Shown piece by piece: positions 45,701-57,926 of a stretch of DNA of 64,000 bases. This stretch comes from Saposhnikovia divaricata (lineage: Eukaryota > Streptophyta > Magnoliopsida > Apiales > Apiaceae): the NCBI GenBank assembly GCA_036435485.1, contig CM071594.1, forward strand, positions 96,995,001-97,059,000. The letters run 5' to 3'. Every line of letters starts with the position of its first letter. The first letter of the stretch is position 1. The notes beneath the pieces are model-generated. The model searched no databases. It worked only from the letters and a program-made list of their open reading frames with translations, and was not told the DNA's origin. Made by a program: the position numbers and the translations under genes.

Positions 45701-46041
45701 GCTTCATAAATGTTACCATGTCTGTATCCCTTCAGAACAATTTTCCCTGTAGATTTGCTTATAACTTCACAGTGTTCTTCAAAGAAATCCACATGATAAC
45801 CTCTGTCACATATTTGACTCACACTTAGCAGATTATGTTTGAGTCCTGAGACTAGAGCTACATCTTCAATGATGACATTCCCAAGATTGATATTGCCATA
45901 TCCCAGAGTCCTTCCAATGTTGCCATCTCCATAAGAAATACTTCGGCCAGCTTTCTTCACAAATTCTGATAGCATGGCTTTATTTCCACTCATGTGTCCT
46001 GAGCATCCACTGTCTAGAACAAGGATGTTTTTCCTGTTACA
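42770..46041 (-). pseudogene. Copia-2 pol: protease, integrase, reverse transcriptase, RNase H (degenerate)
   Basis: Reading leftward: protease DSGCSGH (about 46020), GAG-pre-integrase, integrase core (SYNGTEF near 45225, PQQNGVVERKNR), linker, reverse transcriptase (44364-43420, with FLNGDLEEEVYVEQPPGFE and YVDDIIFG), then RNase H ending at 42770 (STAEAEYIAAGSC, FTKPLDESTF). The second integrase motif reads YNG rather than DNG, losing the catalytic aspartate. Breaks are TGG to TGA near 45630 before HKRLSH, an 8-base deletion near 45045, frameshifts near 44610 and 43490, a stop at 43169 and several stops in RNase H. It could not encode active enzymes. Confidence 0.9.
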
Positions 46042-46059
46042 CTGCAATCACAAAAACCA

Positions 46060-48295
46060 CTAATGATTAGTTTTAAGGACCCAGACTTGCTTGGACCCTT
46101 TGGCCTTATTAAGTCTGTTAGCTTTTGCAGCAGAAGTCTTATCAGAGTTTATGCTAACATACTTTTTATCAGAATTTATACATGTAGAATCAATCTTGAA
46201 TTTATTCAAAGAGGGTTTAAGTTCATAATAATCATAATACAAATTATGATATTCTTTGCATGTATAAATAGAATGCCAAATACTACCACATTGAAAACAA
46301 GGATTCTGTGGCTTAAACCTAACTGGACCACTCTTAGCTACTGACTTAGGAGGTATAGAGTTTATTTTTTATTCTTCCTGCAAAAAGTAGCAAGATGGTT
46401 AGGATTTCCATAGTTGTGACATTTCTTCCTAGGAGCATTGGGAATAGGCATATAGTTATTGCTTTTATTGATGCCTACCTTTCCATTTCTGTTTTTCCTA
46501 GGTTCTTTTACATTGTTCACTCCTTTTATCTCCTTCAGCTTGTGTTTAATCTGTTTCTGAGACATTAAGTCAATATTTACTGATTTGACTTCATCCGGTT
46601 TTGGTTTGTCAGATTTTGGTACAAACCTCATAAGATTAATTTTTGGCTTTGCAGCCCTTTCAGTAAATATAGGTTTAGAGGTCTCAGCTTCTAAGTTGGC
46701 AGTTTTCTTTTTATTAGTGTAACCTAGACCTTGTTTCCAACAACCATTCTCTAAGATACTCTGAGTAGTTTTACCAGAGTTAGTCCAAGTTTTAATAATG
46801 TTTCTTTCTTTAGCAAGTTCAAATTCAAGATAAGCATGCTTTTTCAATAATTCAGTTTTAACAATAATAGCATCATCTCTCTCTTTCTGAATTTTTAACA
46901 TCTGGACTAATTCTAATTCTAGATAGTCATTTCTCTTTCTCAGGTCTAGACTTTCAGATTTTATTCTTTCATTTTCTAAAGTCTGATCTCTGTAGCTAAC
47001 GTGCAAGTTTTTAAGAAAGAGTCTTAACTCAGATATATCAGTAGTATCAAAAGCTAGAGTAGAGTGAGTACCTTGGCCTCAGTATCTTCAGAGATACTAT
47101 CAGCATTTGCCATTAAGGCATAGTTCACCTCATCTTCAGAGTCTGAAGTGTCAGCCCAGTCCTTCTTCTTTGTGATGTAAGCTTGACCTTTATCAGCTTT
47201 GGTTTTCTTGCACTCAGGTGCAAAATGTCCTTTCTCACTACAATTATAGCATTTGATCTTGGACTTGTCCACTTTCCCAGACCTGCCTTCCTTTCCCTCA
47301 GCTTTTCTGAAATTCTTCTTTTCGAAATTTGAATCTCTTCGTGTGAACTTCTTTCATTTCTTGAAGTTCTTGTAAGCCATCTTCTTGAAGCTTTTTACCA
47401 TTAGGGCTGCAAGTTTTATCATCTCAGCATCACTGCCATCATCATCAAAGTCTGTGTGATTGTCAGAGTTTGAGTCATCATCAGAGTTTGATGACTTAGT
47501 ATCAGACTTTGTAATAAGAGCCTTTCCATTGGATTGACTCTTTTTCATAGTAACTTCTTTAGAAGCTTTCTCCTCAGCTTTAAGAGCAATTGACTTGGGC
47601 TTGCCTCCATGCCTCTTGCTTCTTTGTTTCATCTCAAGCTCATAAGTCTTGAGCATTCCATAGATTTCATCAAGAGACATGTCTTCCAGATCATAATTAT
47701 CTCTGTTGGTAGTGGCCTTTAAATCCCACTTCTTAGGAAGAGCCAACAAGAATTTCATATTAGAGTCTTCAAGATTATACTGCTTATCTACCAGTGACAA
47801 ATCATTCAGCAATTTTAGGAATCTGTCATATAGATCTGTTAATGACTCATCAGACTTCGAGTCAAAGTGCTCGTACTCCTGTGTGAGTATTGTTCTCCAG
47901 TTCTTCGATGGCTTTGGTTCCTTGACATCTGACTTCCAAAGCATCCCAAATCTCCTTAGCAGTTTTGCATCCAATGACCCTGTTAGACATAACATTGTCA
48001 AGAGCGCTATGTAATAAATGCCTTACCTTGGCATCCTTGCTAATAGAGGGATATCTTCAGGAGTGTAGTCTTTCTTCTCCTTTGGAATCGTTTTCTGTTC
48101 CTCTTTATCAACTACAACAGACAATTTGGTCGGCTTATGTGGACCATCATTGATTCTGTCTAAGTACTCTGGCTCTGTAGCCTCCAGAAACCTTTCCATC
48201 TTCGCCTTCCATATGGGATATTCTGATGCCCTGAGTATTGGAACTCTGATTGATTCATATCTGCTTGTTGTTGGAGTTTGTGTTTTCTCTGTCAT
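46060..48295 (-). pseudogene. Copia-2 gag (degenerate)
   Basis: The ATG at 48295 begins MTEKTQTPTTSRYESIRVP. The UBN2-type gag domain, knuckle CYNCSEKGHFAPEC (near 47250), coiled coil and later knuckles follow as in Copia-1. Frameshifts are near 48050, 47905, 47065 and 46365, and a TGA near 47353 replaces a glycine codon. The second knuckle reads CHNYGNPNH, losing a zinc cysteine; the third (CFQCGSIWHSIYTC) is intact. Copia-1 keeps the second and has lost the third, so the two copies decayed independently. Confidence 0.87.
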
Positions 48296-48339
48296 GATTG
48301 AATAGCTTTTTGGATCTTAACTGTTGTATAATAACAGAG

Positions 48340-48356
48340 TGGCTCTGATGCCAATT
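48340..48356 (-). other. Primer binding site of Copia-2
   Basis: On the - strand TTGGCATCAGAGCCA follows the 5' LTR, matching the initiator tRNA-Met type site TTGGTATCAGAGC with one change. Confidence 0.85.
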
Positions 48357-49506
48357 GTTAGGTCCGAAATAACATAGAAGGGGGGTTGAATACGTTATTT
48401 AAAAAATATTTTGATTTTTGATGTGGATATGAGATCAAAAATACTGAATCGAAATAACACAACTGTTTGGGAAATATCTTTGAATAGATAAAATCCGGAG
48501 GTTTGCTACACAATCTAATCCTATGGATCAGCTATAAAATCAAACACTCCTAGGATAGTTTAGGCACGAGGACCTTCTACCCGACACTTCCTGAAAGCGG
48601 GCTAAGCCGGCTTCCCTACTAGATGGATTATCTAGCAGCTTACACAGAGAAGATATAAGAGAGAGAAGAGAAAGTTGTGTGTTGAGGTGCGTTTTGAAAT
48701 GAAATACAACAGGCCTATTTATAAATTATAGAAAGTCACTATTTGACACTATTCAAACAACCCCCAAATAGTAACCGAGCACTATTCCAATAATCCCCAA
48801 ATAGTAACCGGACACTATTTCACCAACCCCAAATAGTAACCGGACACTATTACACCAACCCCAAATAGAAACCGTGCATAGTAACCGTGCATAGTAACTT
48901 TGCATAGTAACTGTGCATAGTAATACTATTTTTGTATCTCTTGGGCTTCTTTCTTCTGTTTTATTCTGCTATTTTAATTCATCTCTGAAAATAATTCAAG
49001 TACTAGATTAATTTAATTATTTGTTATAAATAATTAATTAATCTATTACTTCTTTAATTTTCAGAGAGTAAATTAATTTTTGACAATACCTTGAAATATT
49101 ATATCTGTCCTTGATCGTCAATAGGCTTTAGCAATTCTTTCTATAAATTAATGTGTTGATCCTTCTCGTATGTGCTGACACTTAGTGCGCCGGTCTGGTT
49201 CACAAGTGACTAGCACTGATCTTGATCTTCACACCTTCGTTGCATTCCAATTGATTAACCTGTAGCAATATTTTCAAATTATGTAAATACATGGAATCTT
49301 TTTGGCTCTTCAACTGAATCATCTGTACATCTTATTCTGTCACTGAGGCTTGAACATGTTAATAAACTTCTTTCAGCGACTTGATCCTTGTTGGTGCCTG
49401 TTCTTCAAATTTCACGATCCCTGTATGGATTTAATATTATTTATCTTTTATCCTAGTTGAGTTATATATATCTTCTATTAAATATTACATTACATTATGC
49501 TTTACA
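48357..49506 (-). repeat. 5' LTR of Copia-2
   Basis: 1150 bp, 32 bp longer than the 3' LTR. The difference equals one extra copy of the 32-bp CAACCCCAAATAGTAACC unit (four here at 48737-48880, three in the other). TATA box on the - strand at 48716-48723. Confidence 0.93.
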
Positions 49507-49511
49507 ATTCA

Positions 49512-50568
49512 TATTATTCGAGGCTAACTTACTTCAAAAGAATTATCTATAAAATTCCCTGCATTTTCCTTAATTTTTAGGATTTTTTGCTACCCACAAG
49601 TATTCTTCCTTACTTTTGATTTATTTTATCAAAAATATTTTGGCATATAGCTTTTGGAAATAATTTTGTAAATTTTTCCATTATTTTTTTGGAATTTTTC
49701 TCCCAAATTTTCTCAGAAAAAACCATTTTTTTATATCAATTTTTCCATATTTTTCTAGAAAAAATCAATTTAAGTTTGAATTTTTCGACCAGGGATTTCT
49801 AGTCAAATTTTAGCTCTTTTTGCCATCCTAGTCGAAGCCTTTTCGACCAGGATCCAAGTCGAATTCGACTAGGAATCCTGGTCCAATAAAGGCCCATTTG
49901 TGTAGTCTGGTCGAAGGTTTTTCTAGGATTCCAGATCAAATTCGACTAGGATCCTGGCTGAATTTTTATTTATTAATTTATTTTTCTAAGAATTTTTCTT
50001 TAGATTTTATTCTGGGCTTAGGGCCTTTTCATTTCACTGCACCTATTGTTTTGATAAATTGGGACTATTGTTTTGATAAATTGGGCCAATTATTCATGGA
50101 CTTAATTAATGTGAATTTTGGTTGGGCCTTTGACTTATGGGTCCTGGTCGAATTCAACCAGGATTCTAGTCGAATTGAGGTCATTTTTGTCACTCTGATC
50201 AAAGGCTTTTCGATCAGGATTTCTGGTCGAAATCGACCAGGGTCTTGGTCGAAGAAATGACCATATTGACAATGTGGTCGAGGCGTTTTCGATTGGAAAG
50301 CCTAGTCGGAATCGATTAGAATTTCATTATATATTCATATATCTTTTTTATATCTTTTCAGTTTTTGGGCCTATTGGGCCCAACTCAATATTCCTCGAAT
50401 TCTCATACCTTTATTTTATTTTGGATTTTTTAATAAATCAAATACTTCTCTGGAATTTTCTAGTTCATTCTAGAACTATCAATATCCTTCCATAGATTGG
50501 GCCTTAACTGGCCATATATCACAGGTTCTATGGAATTTTAAACAGCTATTAACCGGTTAAAAAACTCC
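49512..50568 (+). repeat. LTR-like region with repeated CGACCAGG / GTCGAATTCGAC words
   Basis: Between about 49785 and 50320 the words TTTTCGACCAGGAT, CTGGTCGAA and GTCGAATTCGACYAGGA recur many times in both orientations, with a spacing of roughly 50-110 bp. A TATA box (TATAAAAG) at 50569-50576 follows. I read this as the U3 part of the LTR of an older retroelement whose body starts after 50600. Confidence 0.45.
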
Positions 50569-50576
50569 TATAAAAG
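50569..50576 (+). promoter_or_regulatory. TATA box of the older element
   Basis: TATAAAAG preceded by CTCC and followed by a leader with CT-rich sequence, about 200 bases before the first ATG at 50777. Confidence 0.5.
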
Positions 50577-50776
50577 AGTGAAGTGAGATTTCACTTCTCA
50601 TTTTACTCTAAACACTCTCAAAAATTTCTCTTAAGTTTCTTTCTTAATCAAGGCGATTTCCGGCAAACTTTCAAGGAGTTCTTCTCTTCTTTTTCCGACG
50701 TATCCCACCGGAATCTAAGTTTTCTTCTTGCATCTTCATCTTCTTCACTGTGCTTTTTGGGTTCAATCTCTCATCA

Positions 50777-51053
50777 ATGGAAGACAAGGCAGCTCAACGT
50801 TTGGCAAAGATGAACTCTGCTTCGAAGAGAGGTAACGATATTGAAATTCATTCCTCTTAAATGAGTTTAGTTGAAATGATCAATGTTCGTGGGGATGAAT
50901 ATCCCTCTTTAGCTGAACTAGATGCTTATATTTGCTATAATAAATTTCATGAGAAGGATACTTTTAGAAATTATAATAAAGCTTATTATATTAAGTCCCC
51001 CCTCAAACTTTTCATGGCTGGGCCTAGTGACAAGCCTTGTCATTAGAGGCCCA
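50777..51053 (+). pseudogene. Fragment of a retroelement first ORF (possibly Tat/Ogre-like)
   Basis: The ATG at 50777 starts MEDKAAQRLAKMNSASK. TAA at 50858-50860 interrupts, and the same frame resumes at 50861 (MINVRGDEYPSLAELDAYIC). It goes on through YYIKSPLKLFMAGPSDKPC to TAG at 51044-51046, beyond which RPNALCVFKD is still readable. The style recalls N-terminal frames of Tat-branch Gypsy elements, but I cannot name it with confidence. The frame breaks off near 51078, where Copia-3 begins. Confidence 0.45.
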
Positions 51054-51078
51054 ACGCTCTTTGCGTTTTTAAAGATAC

Positions 51079-51572
51079 TGATTCAAGTGATGTCAAGATC
51101 TGGACTGCTACTGATCAGATACTGATGCTGACGTCATCAGTAATGCGATGTCAGCATTAGGTTACTATTAGGATTGGAAGATGATCAGGATTATGTGAAG
51201 ATTTATATTAGTCAAGAGATCAAGGAAGATTGATATGTCGGTTCCTAATTTATAGGAAGGCATCTATCATTCAAGATATGTATTAAGAGTCTTATGTAAT
51301 TGATTTAGTATATCTTGTAATTGATAGTGTAACTGTGTACATTATATAAACATAGTTTAGGTTTTACATGATTGTAATCGCTTACACGAGTTATTCTGTA
51401 ACCTAGCAGCTCTGAAGAACATCAGGATTTCTTGAGAGAGTTTGTAATAGTTTTATATCAGAGTTAATAAAGTTGTTATTTATTCATACTTGTGTTATCA
51501 TTTCTGTTTAAGTCGAAAATTTATACAATTGTATTCAACCCCCCTTCTACAATTGTTAATTACTGGGTAACA
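51079..51572 (+). repeat. 5' LTR of Copia-3
   Basis: The right end is sure (GGGTAACA before ATTGGTATCAGAGC). The left end at TGATTCAAG is inferred. TATA-like TATATAAA at 51343-51350, and CAACCCCCCTTCTAC near 51537-51551. Confidence 0.65.
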
Positions 51573-51574
51573 AT

Positions 51575-51587
51575 TGGTATCAGAGCA
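51575..51587 (+). other. Primer binding site of Copia-3
   Basis: TTGGTATCAGAGC, the standard initiator tRNA-Met complement of plant Copia elements, lies just after the LTR. Confidence 0.9.
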
Positions 51588-52451
51588 GACTGATTAATTA
51601 AAATCAGAAACGATTTGAAGATGTCGACGAGCAAGTATGAGAGTATCAAAATTCCTGTACTCAAGAAAACTGAGTATCCAACATGGAAGGTGAAAATGTT
51701 GATGTATCTGGAGGCAACTGATCCTGAATATCTTGATAGGATTAATGATGGTCCTTATGTACCAAAGACTCTGGTTGGTCGAACAGATACTGTCCCAGAA
51801 CACTATGTCGTCAAGGCAAAGAATCAATAGACTCCAGAAGAAAAGGCTCAAGTACTCAAAGATGCAAAGGTAAAAAATATTCTGCATAACAGTCTTGATG
51901 TTGTCATGTTAAACAGGGTAATAGCATGCAAAACTACTAAGGAAATCTGGGATACCTTGGAAACTCAATGTCAAGGCACTGAATCTATCAAAAGAAACAG
52001 AAGGGGTCTATTGATTCAGGAATATGAACAGTTTAATGCTAAATCTGATGAAAGCCTTACTGATATGTATGATAGATTTCTGACACTGCTGAACAATCTA
52101 TCTCTGGTTGGCAAAGATTATGATCCAAAGGATTCAAACACCAAGTTTCTAAGAGCTTTGCCTGAGGAGTGGGATACTCAAGCCTCAATCATTAGGCATC
52201 AGTATGAACTGAAAATGTTGTCTCTTGATGAAGTCTATGGAATGCTGAGAACCTATGATCTTGAGGTTCAACAAAGAAAGAACAAGCAAAATGTCAAGGC
52301 AAAGTCTGTTGCTTTGAATGTGGAATCAAAATCAAAGGGAAAAGCTGAGGAGGTTTCTAGTAGGAAGAGTAGAGTTGTAGAGTCAATTCCTGATGACTCA
52401 TCATCAGATACTGATGCTAAGTCTGATTCTGATACTGATGATGACTCTAGT

Positions 52452-55379
52452 TGTGACACCCTCCCGATCAGGGGCCTAGATCGGAGAGTCACTGACACAC
52501 ATCTAGATGTAAACAACCTAAAATATAATATAAATATAACATGTTGACTGGCCCCAACACTACTATCCAAGATCTTTCACAGGTAATGGTATGAAACAAG
52601 CAAGCCATCGTCTAACTAATTATTATTACAAACCTGAATTTAAAATATTTTATTATTACAGACCAAAATTCTCAAAAGTTCTACTACCAGTTCTTACAAC
52701 TAACTAAAGATCTCCTTACTGAGCTGTTATTGCATCTATCTCGGGAGCTATCTCAAAATGGACCAACTCAGGGCAACGGTAGGTGCGCTTCCTTACGGTT
52801 TGGATTGTACGAACCATGATTCTTAGATTATTTTCAAAAGGGTTAGACAAAATAATAATGAGCCAACGCTCAGCAAGTAACTAAATATCTCAACTGAATA
52901 CAATACAACAGGGTATCGCAAAAGATGACAGTAATTCAAGATATGTCATGCTGGAAGCGGTAAAAGCAATACTGGTATTTAGTAAAGACAGGATATCATC
53001 TGATAAACAGGATAACAATAGATATTTCAAAACTGTGTAAAGTAATTGACATTTCAATCGGTAAACCAATTTCATTTCATAGTAAATAAAAAGTAGTCAT
53101 CACTTTAAGAAAACTGATTGGAGGTTTTTTTATTTCATAACAAACAATACGGGTGATCAGCCCATAAAGTCCCAATACCGGACACAAAGTCCCTATGGCC
53201 ATCATTTCCTTTCATTAGGATAGCTTGGGTTCCTAAGAGGCAACACATTGGCCTATAAAGGTGTTGAACTGGACAGACCAGAACTACACAATACTACATC
53301 TCAAAAACTGACGGAACCAGCATTACCCATTCTCTCCGTCTCTCCAATCATCAGGAATCCGTTGAAACCATTTAGACGGAGCTCCTAACATTTTTATTAG
53401 AAAGCTTATTTTTACAACATTAAGCTTTGCAAAACTCTTTTATCTTCATAAAACATTTTAATACTTAATCTTTTCGAAAACTTTTACTTCGAGGTACCTT
53501 CGACTCTCTGATAACAAATCAGCCCAGTCTAAGTAACCTCAAACTATTTTAAGAAAACTTCTCATTTTGATTTGCAATGATAAAAGTCACAGGTTTTTAC
53601 TACGTTTTCTGACATCAATGAAAAGGGGTACAAGTCTGAATCAAGAAGATATAGACTCAAATGGAAATCTGGGCTTCAATCAGGGTATAAGGGAACAATC
53701 CGAATCAAAGGTCAAAGATATCAATTAAGTCTAGTTTTAAAATAATTTGATCAAGTTGTAAGGTTTAAAAGTCATCGATAAAGGATAACAAGTTTGTAAA
53801 GCAGTGTTTAGGGCAACATGATATTTGATAAGTATTTTAAAATCAACACAGGGTATCTGGGTCACGGACATAAGTCAAGTGGAACACTGGTTTATCGTTC
53901 AGTCAATATGACTTGATTATAGTAAATTGTAGGACATATATGGTCAAGAAGCAATTAAGAAGAATTAGTATTTTTTAACTCTGGATGACAGTATGGTCAA
54001 GAAGCAATTAAAAAGAATTATGCTGATCTAGGGTTTACATGTGTTGAACCAGGGTTTATCAATAAATATTTTTGGATACATGCAAAGGTAAGTTTATAAC
54101 AGAAGTATGATCAACATGGTATAGAATAGGCATGCTTGAATCAACAAGATATAACAGTTTCAATAATATGAACTTTCAGAGGAAAGACAGAGTTACTTGC
54201 CTCCGGTAGAATGCAACCGCTACAGCTCAGCCTACTGAAACTCAACCTTAGCTTTCCCTTTATTGCTAGGGCCTACGTCCTTTGTATCTACATAAACCAT
54301 AATCACTACTTTAGAATACTATACCTCTTAATTGTCTAATCCTATTCTACCCAAACGATTCTTATAACGCATCGATACTCAACATATAACATGCGTACCT
54401 AACATTATACTAGAATCACCTCGTAAATAGATATTCACTTAAGCACGTAGCACATAGAACATACATATCACATAGCCACTGAGCAGATAAAGTTGACTCA
54501 TAAGCAGTCATACTATTAGATATACACTTTACTACATAAATAATTTCACGAAAATCGGACAGAGTCCCCTTTATAATATGGACAATGCTGTCGGAATATA
54601 TCCGACTCCACTTCACAATCAAATACCTACTATGGATTCAATATCCACCTACACTTCCAATAGAATACATAATATCATGATAACTCATAATCATACTATT
54701 TACCACATAATCCGAAATCATCAATAATCATTAAACCATGTTTAACGAATCACTAACATCACATATCTCTTAATAATCTACATAATTCTCATAAATCATA
54801 TAAATTCGAATTAATAATTTCGAAAACTAATCATACAACCTTATAATTTGTAAAAACGTTATATACGAATAATAATCAAATTTCGACTCATGTTCATCAT
54901 CGTCGATTCACCGGCTCATTATGAAAATTATAGCCGACGGGCAAAAGTTTCGGTGGTACTCTAAATTTGAGCCTCCAACATGAAAATTCTACCATTTACA
55001 TTTATAAACATAGCAGTTAACAATAATCGAAGCATAGCAGTTCGAAATCAAGCAAAACCGAAGGGGTTTTCAAATTTCTTCATCAAAAGTCGAACACATA
55101 CACATGGTACACATATATATACATACACGAGCACAGTACTACAACACCAACGTGATTATAAGCATAAAAACATATACTAATCATCATGGGCATTTGATTT
55201 AAGCAATAATCGAAGTAACCAAGCAAAAATCGAGGCAAAACTCGAAATGGGTTTTATAACTTTCATCATAAAAACCGCATGCAATGATATATATGGATAG
55301 AGGACTGAAAAATAGGAACAAATCCGGTCTCAGATCATAAAATCGGTCAAAACCCGATGAGAAATGGAAGAGAGAAGCT

Positions 55380-55430
<51 letters not shown>

Positions 55431-56080
55431 ACAGAGAGAGAGAGTATAGTCAAGAATGAGGAAGGAGGGAGAGGAGAGACTGATGTCTCTTAACTTTCAA
55501 TTCCAAGGGCAAAATGGTAATTACACAATTGTAATTCACTTTTCAAAAAAATTATTCTTTTAATCAACTTTAATTCGAAATAAAATAGGAAATGGGGAGA
55601 AAATATTTTATAAAAAAATTTAAAATAAAGTTCATGAAATAAGAAGCGTCCCCATATTTTTAAAATAATATTTGGATCAAAAATGAATTTTCTATGAATT
55701 TTCGAAATAAATGCTCTTTAAAAGAAATAAAGCTTTTTAAATCATTTTAAAATACTAAAACACACAATTAAATCTCTATACTAATTTTAAAACTAAATCA
55801 TATCTCAAAGATGATATTGCAAAAGATTTCATGATTTAAAACAACTCCAATGATTTTATATGATTTTCGAAAGATTAAAAAGACACTTTAAAAATAGTTT
55901 TAATGCTCTAAAAATATAAATAAAATTCCACGGACATATTCGACACATACAAATCATCATATAATCACATAAACATGATTTCACAAATATCTTGACTTCA
56001 CAAAAATATACTCATCATATATTTCACATTTAACAATTAAATAAACATTTATATAATCGCGAAAAATCTAGGTCGTTATA
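52452..56080. mobile_element. Insertion of 3.6 kb in Copia-3 gag, solo-LTR-like
   Basis: It starts TGTGACACCCTCCCGATC and ends GGTCGTTATA. The flanks are CTAGT (52447-52451) and CTACT (56081-56085), a 5-bp duplication with one change, and removing the insert restores the gag frame exactly. No coding frame of any transposon enzyme is present. Length, 5-bp duplication, TG start and the GTGACACC phrase suggest a large solo LTR of a Gypsy element, though the expected CA end is not seen. It contains a GA microsatellite and a 29-bp direct repeat (53939-53967 and 53992-54020). Confidence 0.6.
55383..55442 (+). repeat. GA microsatellite
   Basis: An uninterrupted (GA)n of about 47 bases, then GCACA and further GA. 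It lies inside the 3.6-kb insertion. Confidence 0.95.
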
Positions 56081-57219
56081 CTACTGATTCTGATATGATG
56101 GAGATGGTTGCTATGATAGTCAAGGGTTTCAAGAAGATGAAATTCAGAAAGGCTAGGAAGCAAGGAAAGTTCCAAAAGAAAACTTTCAATGCTGATAATG
56201 ACAGGTACAAGAAGAAAGAAGGAAAATGAAGCAAATTTGACAAGTCAAAAGTCAAATGCTACAACTGTGATGGAATGGGGCACTTTGCAACTGAGTGCAA
56301 AAAGGCCAAAACCAGAGCTCTTATCTCATCAAGAAAGGATTGGATGGACTCTTCCTCAGAATTTGAAAAAGAAAAGGTGAATTATGCATTGATGGCCAAT
56401 ACTGATGAGACTGTTGCTGCTAATAATAAGGTATCTGAAACATTGTTTGATTTTGATACTAATAATGTCTCTGAGTTAAGATCATTTCTTAAATCTCTGC
56501 ATATTAGCTTTAGGAGTCAATCTCTTGAAAATGTTAGAATCAAATCTGAAATGTCAGAACTGACTAAAAGAAATGATCATTTAGAAGCTGAGTTACTTTT
56601 CTTGCAAGAGGTACAAACAGAATGTGATAATGCTAAACACATGAAACTAGAATTGGAGTTTAGATGTACTGAACTTGAAAAAGAACTTGAGGATGCTGAT
56701 GAGAAACTCGGAACCTGGACACACTCTGGAAAGAAAACATATGGAATTATTACTGATAAAAATTGGAAAGAGTGTCTAGGTTACAAACCAGAGAATGAGA
56801 AAAAGGATAAGGGTAAAGTTGTTGCAGCTGAGACAACAAAACCAGGAAGAGTTGTTATAAACGACTCAACAAATCCAAAAACCTACAGATATGTTACAGA
56901 CTGAACAAAAATTGAATTAAAACCTGTTAATTATGTGTATCCAAAAAATCCCAAATCAACTTAAGAAAAGGGATCTACTTCTACACAAAATTCTGAGTCT
57001 AGAACTGTCAAAAAAAATATAGGTCTTTTGTCTAAGAAACAACCAAGAGACAAAATCTGTGAAGTGACAGATAGAATGAAAACATTTACTGCTAAGAGAA
57101 ACATGAATGGTAAAGTTGGAATAAACAAAGAGAATAATTATAAGTATATTCCAAATGCACCTAGAAAAGTATATTTTAACTGTGGTAACTCTAATCATCT
57201 TGCTATTGATTGCAGGAGG

Positions 57220-57926
57220 TAGGGGTATACACGAGTTGGCTAACCCGACCAAACCAATCCAATCCGACACTATTTCGGCCGATCCAAACCGAATTTTTTC
57301 AATTCGATATATGTTCGGATTTAAAAACTATCAACCCGATATTAATGGGTTGGGTATGGGTTTCGATTTTTTCAAACCGAATCCAACCCGATCCAGTTAA
57401 AAATAAAGGAAGTTACAAAAAATTAATAAATACGTCTCGTGTCCATTGTTGTTGTCCCAAAACACGAGACTCGATAATTTAGTAAGCTTCTAATAAAGCA
57501 AAATAATCTTTTCACAAATATGAGTATAATATAACTAGTGAATATAAGTACAATATAACCGGTGAATCTTTTTAATATTTGTTTCAGGGGTTTTCAGTAT
57601 AATATAAGTATGTTATAGCTAGTGAATGTGAAATGTAATCTATGTAATGGATCTAAAGATCATGGACTAGTTCTTTTTTCTCTAAATTTGAAATTTAGTG
57701 CTAGTGCGTTATACTTACTACGTTTGATAAAAAAAGAAAAAAAATATTTTAAATATTTATTAAACCGATTAACCCGACCCAATCCGATCCAAACCGATTA
57801 CAACAAATTGGATTAGGTTACGAATTTAATTTTTATGGGTTGGGTTGAAAATTTACCAACCCGATTTAATTGGGTTGGGTTAAAATATTCCCCTAACCCG
57901 CCCAACCCGATCCGTGTACACCCCTA
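57220..57926. mobile_element. hAT-type MITE in Copia-3 gag
   Basis: A 707-bp element with ends TAGGGGTATACACGAGTTGG and, reading inward from the other side, TAGGGGTGTACACGGATCGG. They agree at 16 of 20 positions. A perfect 8-bp duplication GCAGGAGG lies at 57212-57219 and 57927-57934, the hAT target size. Many AACCCGATCCAA-type words in both orientations near the ends are likely transposase binding repeats. No transposase is encoded. Excision of insert plus one duplication restores the gag frame. Confidence 0.93.

Larger units (their letters stand above)
38586..49506 (-). mobile_element. Copia-2: full-length Sirevirus-like Ty1/Copia retrotransposon
   Basis: A 10,921-bp element flanked by the duplication ATTCA (38581-38585 and 49507-49511). 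The coding strand is -. The 5' LTR is at 48357-49506, then primer site, gag, pol, a separate downstream env-like frame, polypurine tract and 3' LTR at 38586-39703. LTRs over 1 kb, a multi-knuckle coiled-coil gag and the extra 3' frame point to the SIRE/Maximus (Sirevirus) lineage. The two LTRs differ at many positions, so it is much older than the Athila copy. All frames carry breaks. Confidence 0.95.

Noticed and set aside
55199..55453. Leu/Ser-repeat frame
   Set aside because: Translation of the GA microsatellite inside the 3.6-kb insertion.
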